DNA of 49,438 nucleotides. Origin: DAOUGC01 sp034429695 (GTDB taxonomy: Bacteria; Chloroflexota; Anaerolineae; Anaerolineales; Anaerolineaceae). Below are positions 25,745-33,455 of the stretch, one piece after another. The stretch is taken from the NCBI GenBank assembly GCA_034429695.1, contig DAOUGC010000233.1:1-49438 (forward strand), in the 5' to 3' direction. Made by a program: the position numbers and the translations under genes. The notes under the pieces were generated by a model. The model saw only the letters and a program-made list of their open reading frames with translations, made no database searches and had not been told where the DNA came from. How positions within the stretch are numbered: position 1 is the stretch's first letter; each line of letters begins with the position of its first letter.

Positions 25745-27292
25745 ATGTCAAATCAGCCACGTTCATCTGCAAAACAGCCAGCTCAAACAGCCAGCCTGAT
25801 CCTGGATGGTGATTTCAATATCGCCAGGGTGGATGAACGCCTGTACGGGTCTTTCATTGAGCATCTGGGCCGGGCGGTTTACGGAGGGATTTATGACCCC
25901 GGAAACCCCAATTCGGATTCCATTGGGATGCGCCGCGATGTGATTGAAATGGTGAGGAAGCTGCGTGTACCGGTGGTCAGGTATCCGGGGGGCAACTTTG
26001 TCTCCGGTTTCAACTGGGAAGACTCAATTGGCCCGATAGATAAAAGACCTGAGCGGCTGGATCTGGCCTGGTCCAGCACGGAAACCAACCAGTTTGGCCT
26101 GCACGAGTTTGTGGACTGGGCTGGGGCAGTCGGCAGCCAGGTGATGTACGCGGTAAACCTGGGGACACGCGGCCCGGATGCCGCCCGTGAAGTGGTTGAG
26201 TATGCCAATCACCGCCAGGGCAGCCGCTGGAGCGACCTGCGCCGACAGAATGGCGCTGCCGAACCCTTTGGAATTAAACTGTGGTGTCTGGGAAACGAGA
26301 TGGATGGTCCGTGGCAGATCGGGCAAAAGACGGCTTATGAATACGGCCGGGCTGCCAACGAAAGCGCCAAGGTGATGAAATGGGTGGACCCATCCATCGA
26401 GGTGGTGGCGTGCGGGTCATCCGCTTACGACATGCCCACCTTCGGCGCGTGGGAACTGGAGATGCTGGAACAATGCTACGACAACGTTGATTACGTCTCT
26501 CTGCACCGCTATTACGGCAATCAGAAAGCCGATGTGCGCAACTTTTTGGCAAAAAGCATGGACATGGACGCGTTCATCAAAACGGTGACATCCATTTGTG
26601 ATGCAGTCGGCGGCAGGAGACGCAGCCGGAAGAAACTCAACCTGTCTTTTGATGAGTGGAACGTCTGGTACCACACGCTTGATCAGGATCGACAAATTGT
26701 CGAGCAGAACCGCTGGGGGCAGCGCCTGCCCCTGCTGGAGGACGTTTACACATTCGAGGATGCCCTGCTGGTGGGGGGCATGTTAATCACGCTGCTGCGC
26801 AATGCCGACCGGGTGAAGATTGCCTGTCTGGCGCAATTGGTGAATGTAATTGCACCCATCATGACCAGCGAAAAAGGTTGCTGGGCGCAGACCACCTACT
26901 GGCCTTTCCAGCACGCTTCGCTGTACGGGCGGGGAGTTTCCCTTCAACCTGTCATTCAGGCGCCGCGCTACAGCTCTGCCGAATACGACGACGTGCCTTT
27001 AATTGACGCTGCAGCGGTGCAGGGGGATGATGACACCCTGACGATCTTTGTGCTCAATCGCAGCGTTGATTCAGATGTGGCGTTGTCTTGCGATGTGCGC
27101 GCATTGGGTGACTTGCGCTTTAAAGAGCACATCCTCCTGCAGCACGAGGATGTTGGCGCAGTCAATACTGAACAGAACCCGGATGAGGTTGTTCCGGTTG
27201 TACGCCATGACTTGCTTGAGCATGGAAACGGCAAATTTTCCATTTTGCTTCCTGCCTTGAGCTGGAATGTATTGCGATTTGTCCAATCCTAA
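25745..27292 (+). CDS. abfA: GH51 alpha-L-arabinofuranosidase
   Basis: A 515-residue intracellular enzyme releasing alpha-linked L-arabinofuranose from arabinan and arabinoxylan oligosaccharides. The catalytic acid/base is E185 in CLGNEMDGPW and the nucleophile is E304 in LSFDEWNVWY; the 119-residue spacing equals that of Geobacillus AbfA (E175/E294). The N-terminal barrel signature YGSFIEHLGRAVYGGIYDPGNP is also present. The barrel is followed by the usual C-terminal beta domain. It starts 6 bp after the permease gene, without a strong ribosome site, suggesting coupled translation. Confidence 0.94.
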   Translation: MSNQPRSSAKQPAQTASLILDGDFNIARVDERLYGSFIEHLGRAVYGGIYDPGNPNSDSIGMRRDVIEMVRKLRVPVVRYPGGNFVSGFNWEDSIGPIDKRPERLDLAWSSTETNQFGLHEFVDWAGAVGSQVMYAVNLGTRGPDAAREVVEYANHRQGSRWSDLRRQNGAAEPFGIKLWCLGNEMDGPWQIGQKTAYEYGRAANESAKVMKWVDPSIEVVACGSSAYDMPTFGAWELEMLEQCYDNVDYVSLHRYYGNQKADVRNFLAKSMDMDAFIKTVTSICDAVGGRRRSRKKLNLSFDEWNVWYHTLDQDRQIVEQNRWGQRLPLLEDVYTFEDALLVGGMLITLLRNADRVKIACLAQLVNVIAPIMTSEKGCWAQTTYWPFQHASLYGRGVSLQPVIQAPRYSSAEYDDVPLIDAAAVQGDDDTLTIFVLNRSVDSDVALSCDVRALGDLRFKEHILLQHEDVGAVNTEQNPDEVVPVVRHDLLEHGNGKFSILLPALSWNVLRFVQS

Positions 27293-27314
27293 CTCAGAGA
27301 GCGTGTATCATAAG

Positions 27315-27340
27315 AACATCCCCGGAGGATGTTTCTTTTT
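27315..27340 (+). terminator. internal terminator of the arabinose locus
   Basis: A 7-bp stem AACATCC / GGATGTT with loop CCGGA, followed by TCTTTTT, in the 103-bp gap after abfA. It is moderately strong and may end or attenuate the uptake/hydrolase transcript before the catabolic genes. I see no convincing promoter between it and the kinase gene. Confidence 0.65.
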
Positions 27341-27395
27341 GCCTACCCGGTTGCGACGATAACCATCACCCAACTTGAATGACAGGACGGGCAGC

Positions 27396-28988
27396 ATGAG
27401 CCAGAGACAACCCATAGATCTTGCCAATACCACCCTCGGTGTGGAGTTCGGTTCCACGCGCATCAAGGCCGTGCTGATTGACGAGCTGTACGCACCCCTT
27501 GCAACCGGTGATTATGAGTGGGAAAACCGTTATGAGAACGGGGTGTGGACCTATCACCTCGAGGATGTTTGGACCGGGCTGCAGGAGGCGTTTCGCCGGC
27601 TCAGCGAAACGGTGAAAGAGAAGTACGGTCTTGATCTGGTGACCACGGGGGCAATCGGGTTCAGCGGAATGATGCACGGCTATCTGCCGTTTGATCATGC
27701 GGGTAATCTGCTTTCGCCTTTCCGTACCTGGCGCAACACCATGACCGGCGAAGCGGCGGAGAAACTGACGGAGTTGTTCCGGTTCAATATTCCGCAGCGC
27801 TGGAGCATTGCCCATCTTTATCAGTCGATGCTGAATGGAGAGGAACATGTCGGGCGAATCGCTTACCTCACCACGCTGGCCGGGTACGTACACTGGAAGC
27901 TGACCGGTCAAAGGGTGGTTGGGGTGGGGGAGGCTTCCGGCATCTTCCCCATCTATAGCGGCATCAATGGATTTGATCGGCAAATGATGGCGCAATTCAA
28001 CCGGCTGCCTGAAATGGATGGGATCGGATGGAAGCTTGAAGATATTTTGCCGGGGGTCCTGGTGGCGGGAGACAACGCCGGAACACTGACAGCAGAAGGC
28101 GCCCGGCTGATCGATCCATCCGGCAAACTGCAGGCTGGCATTCCTCTCTGCCCGCCTGAAGGTGATGCAGGTACCGGCATGGTGGCCACCAACAGCGTGG
28201 CTGAACGTACGGGCAATGTGTCTGCCGGCACATCGGTTTTTGCCATGATCGTGCTGGAAAAGGCGCTCTCCCGGGTGCACATGGAGATCGACATGGTAAC
28301 CACCCCCAGTGGGAAACCGGTTGCCATGGTGCATTGCAACAACTGCACATCTGACCTTAACGCATGGGTCGATCTGTTCCATGAATTCACTTCGCTGCTG
28401 GGGGTGGAGGTCAGCGAAGCCAGCCTGTTTGAAATGCTCTACAATCAGGCGCTCCTGGGCGACCCGGACGCTGGTGGGCTGTTTGCCTGCAATTATTTAT
28501 CGGGTGAACATATCACCCATTTTGAGGAAGGGCGTCCGTTGTTTGTGCGAACCCCCGAAAGCCGCTTCAACCTGGCAAATTTCATGCGCGCCCATCTGTT
28601 CTCATCGCTCGGCGCGCTGCGGATCGGCATGGACATCCTGTTTGATCAGGAACAGGTGAAGGTGGAGCAGATTTTGGGTCATGGGGGCTTCTTCAAGACC
28701 AGGGAAGTCGGGCAGCGGATCATGGCGGCTGCGATGAACGTGCCGGTGTCGGTCATGGAGACCGCTGGTGAGGGTGGCGCGTGGGGGATTGCGCTGCTGG
28801 CAGCTTACCGCGTCAGAAAGTCAGCACAGGAGTCATTGGAAGACCATCTTTCCCGCAGGGTGTTTGGCGGGCAGAAGGGCAGCACCATCCAACCGGTTGC
28901 GGATGACGTTACCGGCTTTGCTGAATTCATGGAGCGTTACAGGCGCGGGCTGGCCATTGAGCGGGCTGCGGTGGAAAGTTTGAGGTAA
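27396..28988 (+). CDS. FGGY-family carbohydrate kinase, probable L-ribulokinase
   Basis: A 530-residue sugar kinase of the FGGY family: the N-terminal phosphate loop is LGVEFGSTRIKAVLID, and the second ATP-binding region is GDAGTGMVATNSVAERTGNVSAGTSVFAM. It sits directly upstream of araD and araA, so the likely reaction is ATP-dependent phosphorylation of L-ribulose. It is not a close match to classical AraB in the motifs I can recall, so another pentulose or an arabinose derivative remains possible. Start ATG 27396 has AGGACGG about 8 nt upstream; an in-frame TTG at 27375 is the alternative. Confidence 0.85.
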   Translation: MSQRQPIDLANTTLGVEFGSTRIKAVLIDELYAPLATGDYEWENRYENGVWTYHLEDVWTGLQEAFRRLSETVKEKYGLDLVTTGAIGFSGMMHGYLPFDHAGNLLSPFRTWRNTMTGEAAEKLTELFRFNIPQRWSIAHLYQSMLNGEEHVGRIAYLTTLAGYVHWKLTGQRVVGVGEASGIFPIYSGINGFDRQMMAQFNRLPEMDGIGWKLEDILPGVLVAGDNAGTLTAEGARLIDPSGKLQAGIPLCPPEGDAGTGMVATNSVAERTGNVSAGTSVFAMIVLEKALSRVHMEIDMVTTPSGKPVAMVHCNNCTSDLNAWVDLFHEFTSLLGVEVSEASLFEMLYNQALLGDPDAGGLFACNYLSGEHITHFEEGRPLFVRTPESRFNLANFMRAHLFSSLGALRIGMDILFDQEQVKVEQILGHGGFFKTREVGQRIMAAAMNVPVSVMETAGEGGAWGIALLAAYRVRKSAQESLEDHLSRRVFGGQKGSTIQPVADDVTGFAEFMERYRRGLAIERAAVESLR

Positions 28989-28994
28989 TGGCAG

Positions 28995-29699
28995 ATGCTG
29001 GAAAGTTTAAAGGAACAGGTCTGGCAGGCGAACCTGCTTTTACCCCGGCACGGGCTGGTGACTTTCACATGGGGCAATGTTTCAGGTGTGGACCGCGGTG
29101 CGGGGATGATGGTGATCAAGCCTTCCGGCGTTCCATATGAAACCCTGCAGATTGAAGACATGGTGGTGATTGAGGTAAATACAGGCAGGGTGATTGAGGG
29201 TAAGCTGAATCCATCCTCTGATACCCCCACGCACATCGAGCTGTACAGGGCATTTCCAGGCATTGGCGGGGTGGTGCACACTCACAGCCGCTGGGCAACC
29301 TGTTTTGCCCAGGCGGGGCGGGCAATCCAGCCGCTTGGAACCACGCATGCCGATTATTTTTATGGAGAAATCCCGTGTACGCGCAGGATGACCGTTGAGG
29401 AGATCGAGGGTGAGTACGAAAAGCAAACCGGGAGGGTGATCGCTGAGACATTTATGGGTCTGAATCCAGAGGCCATTCCGGGGGTGCTGGTTCACAGTCA
29501 CGGTCCCTTTGCATGGGGCACTGACGCGCTGGATGCCGTGTATAACGCCGTGGTTTTGGAAGAAGTGGCAATGATGGATTTTCACACCCTGATGTTGAGA
29601 CCGGATATACCCCCCATGCAGCCCGAATTGCTGGACAGGCATTATCTGAGAAAACACGGCCCACAGGCTTCGTACGGGCAGAAAAAGTCGAAAGAATAG
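28995..29699 (+). CDS. araD: L-ribulose-5-phosphate 4-epimerase
   Basis: A 234-residue class II aldolase-family epimerase that converts L-ribulose 5-phosphate to D-xylulose 5-phosphate. Zinc ligands H95 and H97 (VVHTHSRWAT) and D76 (SSDTPTH) fall at the same residue numbers as in E. coli AraD. The third His lies in LVHSHGPFAWG (H167/H169). The phosphate-binding TWGNVSG and KPSG motifs are present. It lies 6 bp after the kinase gene and 11 bp before araA in one operon. Confidence 0.96.
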   Translation: MLESLKEQVWQANLLLPRHGLVTFTWGNVSGVDRGAGMMVIKPSGVPYETLQIEDMVVIEVNTGRVIEGKLNPSSDTPTHIELYRAFPGIGGVVHTHSRWATCFAQAGRAIQPLGTTHADYFYGEIPCTRRMTVEEIEGEYEKQTGRVIAETFMGLNPEAIPGVLVHSHGPFAWGTDALDAVYNAVVLEEVAMMDFHTLMLRPDIPPMQPELLDRHYLRKHGPQASYGQKKSKE

Positions 29700-29710
29700 G
29701 AGATTCCATC

Positions 29711-31222
29711 ATGATTGACCTGAAACAATACGAAGTGTGGTTCGTGACCGGAAGCCAGCATCTGTACGGTGCGGAGACACTGGAAAAGGTTGCCGAACAC
29801 AGTCGCGAGATTGCCGGCGCCATCAACCAATCCGTTCAGATGCCGGTGAGGGTAGTATTTAAACCTGTGCTGACCACACCTGAAGCGATCAAGCAACTGT
29901 GTCTTGAAGCAAACTCAGACCGGACCTGTATCGGCCTGATCCTGTGGATGCACACTTTCTCACCCGCAAAAATGTGGATCGCCGGTTTGAACCTGCTGGC
30001 GAAACCATTTGCACATCTGCATACCCAGTACAACCGCGAAATTCCCTGGGCTGAGATCGATATGGATTTCATGAACCTCAACCAGGCTGCCCATGGCGAC
30101 CGCGAATTTGGCTTTATCGCCAGCCGGTTGCGCCTGGAGCGCAAAGTGGTGGTGGGACACTGGCAGGATGAGGAAGTCCAGCAGGAACTGGGTATCTGGG
30201 CGCGGGCTGCGGCTGCCTGGGCAGACTGGCAGGGGGCCAGGATTGCACGCTTTGGCGATAACATGCGCGATGTGGCCGTCACCGAAGGTGACAAGGTGGA
30301 GGCGCAGACGCGGCTGGGTTACGATGTCTACGGTTATGGCATTGGAGACCTGGTGCAGGCAGTCAAGGACGCCAGCGACGCCGAAGTTGGGCATACCGTG
30401 CAGGCGTACCTGGATGAATACGAAGTTTCACCCGTTTTGCAGCCTGGTTGCGAGCAACACGCCGCGCTGATTGAAGGGGCGCGTATTGAAGTGGGGCTGC
30501 GCAACTTCCTTGCTGCGGGGGATTTCAAGGCCTTCACCACCAACTTTGAGACCCTGCACGGCATGGTGCAGTTGCCCGGTCTGGCGGTGCAACGCCTGAT
30601 GCGCGATGGCTACGGCTTTGGCGCAGAAGGTGACTGGAAGACAGCGGCGCTGGTGCGCGCGATGAAAGTAATGGCTGCGGGGTTGCCCGGCGGCACCTCT
30701 TTCATGGAGGATTACACCTATCACTTTGGTAAAAACGGCGACCGGGTGCTGGGGGCGCACATGCTGGAGGTGTGCCAGTCAATTGCTGCGTCCGGCGCGA
30801 AACCCCGGCTGGAGATCATGCCGCTTTCCATCGGTGGCAAGGCTGACCCGGTGCGCCTGATTTTTGACTCGCAGACCGGAGAGGCTGTGGGTGCATCCAT
30901 CATGGACATGGGCGACCGCTTCCGCATGGTGGCGAACGTGGTGGACGTGGTTCCCACCGACGCCCCGCTGCCCAAACTGCCGGTGGCGCGCGTCTTCTGG
31001 TCGCCGCGCCCGAACCTTAAAGTTGCCGCGGCTGCCTGGATTTTTGCAGGCGGGGCGCATCATACCGGCTTTAGCTATGCGGTAACCGCAGAACACTTGC
31101 GCGATTTCGCCTCGATGGCAGGTATGGAGTTCCTGTTGATTGACGAGGACACGCGCGTGGAGGAGTTCAAGGATAAACTGCGCTGGAACGACCTGTACTA
31201 CCATTTGAATAGAGGATTGTGA
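29711..31222 (+). CDS. araA: L-arabinose isomerase
   Basis: A 503-residue Mn-dependent isomerase converting L-arabinose to L-ribulose, the first intracellular step. The N-terminus EVWFVTGSQHLYGAETLE is diagnostic. The metal/catalytic segments are SFMEDYTYHFG (Glu), the LEVCQSIA / LEIMPLSIGGKADPVRL region (Glu) and FAGGAHHTGFSYAVTAEHL (His). Its length matches E. coli AraA (500). AGGAG precedes the ATG by about 9 nt. It is the last gene of the operon, followed by a tetraloop terminator. Confidence 0.97.
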   Translation: MIDLKQYEVWFVTGSQHLYGAETLEKVAEHSREIAGAINQSVQMPVRVVFKPVLTTPEAIKQLCLEANSDRTCIGLILWMHTFSPAKMWIAGLNLLAKPFAHLHTQYNREIPWAEIDMDFMNLNQAAHGDREFGFIASRLRLERKVVVGHWQDEEVQQELGIWARAAAAWADWQGARIARFGDNMRDVAVTEGDKVEAQTRLGYDVYGYGIGDLVQAVKDASDAEVGHTVQAYLDEYEVSPVLQPGCEQHAALIEGARIEVGLRNFLAAGDFKAFTTNFETLHGMVQLPGLAVQRLMRDGYGFGAEGDWKTAALVRAMKVMAAGLPGGTSFMEDYTYHFGKNGDRVLGAHMLEVCQSIAASGAKPRLEIMPLSIGGKADPVRLIFDSQTGEAVGASIMDMGDRFRMVANVVDVVPTDAPLPKLPVARVFWSPRPNLKVAAAAWIFAGGAHHTGFSYAVTAEHLRDFASMAGMEFLLIDEDTRVEEFKDKLRWNDLYYHLNRGL

Positions 31223-31280
31223 TAATCAATTTAAGAGTAGAAGCCGATTAAATAGCGGGTGAGAAAACATTCAAGTAAAG

Positions 31281-31312
31281 AAGAACCGTCTTCGGACGGT
31301 TCTTCTTATTAT
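31281..31312 (+). terminator. terminator of the arabinose operon
   Basis: Perfect 10-bp stem AAGAACCGTC / GACGGTTCTT (31281-31290, 31295-31304) closed by a TTCG tetraloop, followed by CTTATTATT. Confidence 0.88.
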
Positions 31313-31430
31313 TCATTAGCGTCATTAAAGTTGATTATTTTGGGCTCGCTTGATCATTTTTTTTACATCCTTACTGGCATTTACGTACGATACTCGGATA
31401 TCAGGATTTTCGTTCCCAGGATGATGAATT

Positions 31431-31740
31431 TTTCATCCATCTTACGGCAATGGCTTAAAAGGCCGTCAGATCTGCGATTGACTTGTTAAATAAAAAGTGA
31501 GCGCGGAGAGGGTCAGGTGTAGACAACGCAAATCGGATGAAGCTCTTCCATCCGATTTGCGCGTAAGTAAGATGGATGATGGTTTTTTCATCCATCTTAC
31601 GGCAATGGCTTAAAAGGCCGTCAGATCGCCATTGACTTGTTAAATAAAAAGTGAGCGCGGAGAGGATCGAACTCTGGAAGCAGGTGTCTTTTCCTGCGGC
31701 AATGGCTTAAAAGGCCACACCGATGGTGTTAAATAAAAAG
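31431..31740 (-). repeat. tandem tRNA-Lys-derived modules with hairpin inserts
   Basis: Downstream of tRNA-Lys on the minus strand, its anticodon-arm block (AATGGCTTAAAAGGCC on plus) recurs exactly at 31701-31716, 31604-31619 and 31449-31464. A 26-bp block with the tRNA 3' end plus trailer recurs exactly at 31486-31511 and 31640-31665 (parent copy 31729-31754). Next to each anticodon arm is a small D-arm-like hairpin of different sequence: ACACC-GAT-GGTGT (31717-31729), GTCA..TGAC (31620-31636) and GTCA..TGAC (31465-31482). Between anticodon arm and 3' block are inserts with long hairpins: stems at 31567-31579/31588-31600 and 31527-31539/31549-31561 (13 bp each). No acceptor 5' strand is kept, so none can be a normal tRNA. 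The gap contains no credible protein gene. Confidence 0.8.
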
Positions 31741-31812
31741 TGAGCGCGGAGAGGATCGAACTCTCAACCAATGGCTTAAAAGGCCACTGCTCTGCCATTG
31801 AGCTACGCGCCC
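31741..31812 (-). tRNA. tRNA-Lys (anticodon UUU)
   Basis: A 72-nt cloverleaf on the minus strand: acceptor GGGCGCG/CGCGCTC (one G-U), D arm GCTC/GAGC, anticodon stem GTGGC/GCCAT with loop CTTTTAA (anticodon TTT), T arm GAGAG-TTCGATC-CTCTC, discriminator A. CCA is not encoded. The trailer CTTTTTATT may act as a U-tract. Confidence 0.95.
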
Positions 31813-31827
31813 GGAATTGCGGAAAGT

Positions 31828-31856
31828 ATTTTATCACGCTCCAGTGGTAGCGTCAA
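31828..31856 (-). promoter_or_regulatory. promoter of tRNA-Lys
   Basis: On the minus strand: -35 TTGACG (31856-31851), 17-bp spacer, -10 TAAAAT (31833-31828), giving a start about 8 nt before the tRNA. The -35 overlaps the last codons and stop of the upstream zinc-ribbon gene. Confidence 0.75.
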
Positions 31857-33052
31857 TCATTTGGGCGGTTCATGCGCGTCCAGTTGCCGGTGGAACTGAC
31901 ATTGGGGTCGTACAGCGGGTCATCCGAGAGGATATACTCGCCCAGCGGGTTGCACCACGCCTGATTGTACCCGTACGGCATTTCCACCGGCCTGCCGGAG
32001 TACGGATCCTGCCAGTATTCGGTGCCGCGGATGGCCTGCGAGAAATTCTCATGAACGTGGTCCATGCGTGCCGAGCGCTCCTGATAGCCCTGCCAGATGA
32101 TGTCACTGGTCTCTGACAGGGTTTTGCCAATGCGGATGGCCGCCTGACCGGCCTGATTGATCTGCGCCACGGCCCCGGCGGTCAACTGCTGGCTGATGCG
32201 CTGCACCTGCCCCAGGAACTGCGGATTGGTTTTGAAGGAGTCGATCATCTGCTTGAAAACCGGCGCCCATTGTCCTTCCTCGCCCGGCCTGCAGCGGGTT
32301 GCCATCAGCACCGATGTGTACCAGAAAACGGTCTCGACATAGCCCATAAAGCCGCCCTGCACAATGCGGTGATAGACCACGCCAACCGAAAATTCCTCGC
32401 TGATCGGCTGGTCGTTATCGGTAAAGCGTACCTGTGCACGTATGCCATCCACTGAAAATTGCTGGTTGGGCATGCTGGGGGCGGGCAGGTCTTTGGCTGC
32501 GGCCTGAGCCACTTCCTGATCCGGCTGGATGCTGGTGATTTGCAGGTTTTGCGCGCCCGAACGCAAGCGCGGCAGGAGCAATTGCTGAAAAGCCTGCCCG
32601 GCGGGCATGGGCGGGAAAAACTCGCTCTGCAGGTACTGCCCGCCCATGGGAATGCTCATCTGCGTCATCGGGTCAGATGTATAGCCAAAATGTGGATGCG
32701 GGAAGAACTGTATTTGCTCGACGCCGTCCGGGTTGTAGAGCGTAAAATCCACAGCCGCAGGGGCGGCGGCGCGCATGGGCCAGATGATGCCGCCGCGCAC
32801 CTGCCAGCCCACCGGAATGAGCATGGTGAAGGCCTCCATACCGGTGTAGCCATCGGTGTAACCCAGCGGGGCAAACTGCACCCCATTGGGTCCGGGGATG
32901 GTGGGGGGAGCCTGCGGTTGGCGAGGCTGAGCCGTGCGGCGCAGGATGAGTTTTGCGCCGCAATAGGTGCAGGTAATGACCTCTTCCATGCTTTGTAACG
33001 GTGCACCGCAACGCGGACATTTTAACTGGAAAAATTCTGGTTCGGTGTTCAT
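31853..33052 (-). CDS. zinc-ribbon protein of unknown function
   Basis: A 399-residue protein. The N-terminus is a treble-clef/zinc ribbon with two CxxC pairs (LKCPRCGAPLQ...ITCTYCGAKLIL). A Pro-rich linker leads to a soluble domain (MEAFTMLIPVGWQVRGGIIWPM..., about residues 70-280). A helical segment and a Tyr/Trp/Asn-rich tail follow (YWQDPYSGRPVEMPYGYNQAWCNPLGEYILSDD). No signal peptide or membrane helix is visible. I do not recognise the large domain; the pattern resembles stress- or virion-core-type proteins with an N-terminal ribbon, but I assign no function. It stands alone between tRNA genes. Confidence 0.75.
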   Translation of the reverse strand: MNTEPEFFQLKCPRCGAPLQSMEEVITCTYCGAKLILRRTAQPRQPQAPPTIPGPNGVQFAPLGYTDGYTGMEAFTMLIPVGWQVRGGIIWPMRAAAPAAVDFTLYNPDGVEQIQFFPHPHFGYTSDPMTQMSIPMGGQYLQSEFFPPMPAGQAFQQLLLPRLRSGAQNLQITSIQPDQEVAQAAAKDLPAPSMPNQQFSVDGIRAQVRFTDNDQPISEEFSVGVVYHRIVQGGFMGYVETVFWYTSVLMATRCRPGEEGQWAPVFKQMIDSFKTNPQFLGQVQRISQQLTAGAVAQINQAGQAAIRIGKTLSETSDIIWQGYQERSARMDHVHENFSQAIRGTEYWQDPYSGRPVEMPYGYNQAWCNPLGEYILSDDPLYDPNVSSTGNWTRMNRPND

Positions 33053-33126
33053 GGGAATATTCTAGCGCAAACAAAAAACATTGAATTAAAATTGTGCAAT
33101 CGAGAATAAAATTGACAAATACAGGG

Positions 33127-33155
33127 TTGACGATTTTTCGTGGCAGTGCTATACT
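33127..33155 (+). promoter_or_regulatory. promoter of the tRNA-Gly/tRNA-Cys unit
   Basis: -35 TTGACG (33127-33132), 17-bp spacer, -10 TATACT (33150-33155), with a start expected near 33162, 27 nt before tRNA-Gly. Confidence 0.82.
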
Positions 33156-33188
33156 ATTGGTCGCTGGCTCGAACAGCACAAAAAAGAT

Positions 33189-33261
33189 GCGGGCATGGTT
33201 CAGTTGGTAGAACGACTCCTTGCCAAGGAGTAGGTCACGGGTTCGAGTCCCGTTGCCCGCT
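33189..33261 (+). tRNA. tRNA-Gly (anticodon GCC)
   Basis: A 73-nt cloverleaf: acceptor GCGGGCA/TGCCCGC, D arm GTTC/GAAC, anticodon stem ACTCC/GGAGT with loop TTGCCAA, T arm ACGGG-TTCGAGT-CCCGT, discriminator T. CCA is not encoded. Confidence 0.96.
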
Positions 33262-33266
33262 CAAAA

Positions 33267-33291
33267 TACAAGCAACGTGAAGTTGCTTGTA
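33267..33291 (+). other. spacer hairpin between tRNA-Gly and tRNA-Cys
   Basis: Perfect 10-bp stem TACAAGCAAC / GTTGCTTGTA with loop GTGAA. It is followed only by TTGTT, so it is more likely a processing or stability signal, or a leaky terminator, in a two-tRNA transcript. Confidence 0.55.
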
Positions 33292-33326
33292 TTGTTAAAA
33301 AGAGGGAGTATAATTCCTTCATCATC

Positions 33327-33397
33327 GGCGACGTGGCCAAGCGGCAAGGCAAGGGTCTGCAAAACCCTGATCATGGGTTCAAATCCCATCGTCGCCT
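33327..33397 (+). tRNA. tRNA-Cys (anticodon GCA)
   Basis: A 71-nt cloverleaf: acceptor GGCGACG/CGTCGCC, D arm GCC/GGC, anticodon stem AGGGT/ACCCT with loop CTGCAAA, T arm ATGGG-TTCAAAT-CCCAT, discriminator T. CCA is not encoded. Confidence 0.95.
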
Positions 33398-33404
33398 TCG
33401 AAAC

Positions 33405-33440
33405 AAAAAAAGACTGCCTCATGGGCAGTCTTTTTATTTA
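33405..33440. terminator. bidirectional terminator after tRNA-Cys
   Basis: Stem AGACTGCC / GGCAGTCT (33411-33418, 33424-33431), flanked by an A-run on the left and TTTTATTTA on the right. It serves the tRNA unit and the convergent GH130 gene ending at 33456. Confidence 0.85.
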
Positions 33441-33455
33441 ACCCTGTATCGTCAT

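Noticed and set aside
27366..28382. 338-codon open frame on the minus strand
   Set aside because: It is antisense to the FGGY kinase, whose ATP-binding motifs are clear; the His/Arg-rich product matches nothing.
31259..31489. Small open frame between araA and tRNA-Lys
   Set aside because: It begins on a non-ATG codon, runs through the araA terminator and into the tRNA-derived repeats, and has no ribosome site.
31431..31740. CRISPR array or plain att-site duplication
   Set aside because: Repeat blocks are tRNA parts, spacing varies from about 70 to 155 bp, and there is no cas gene. A simple att duplication would preserve the variable region between anticodon and T arms, which is replaced here, and no integrase lies nearby.
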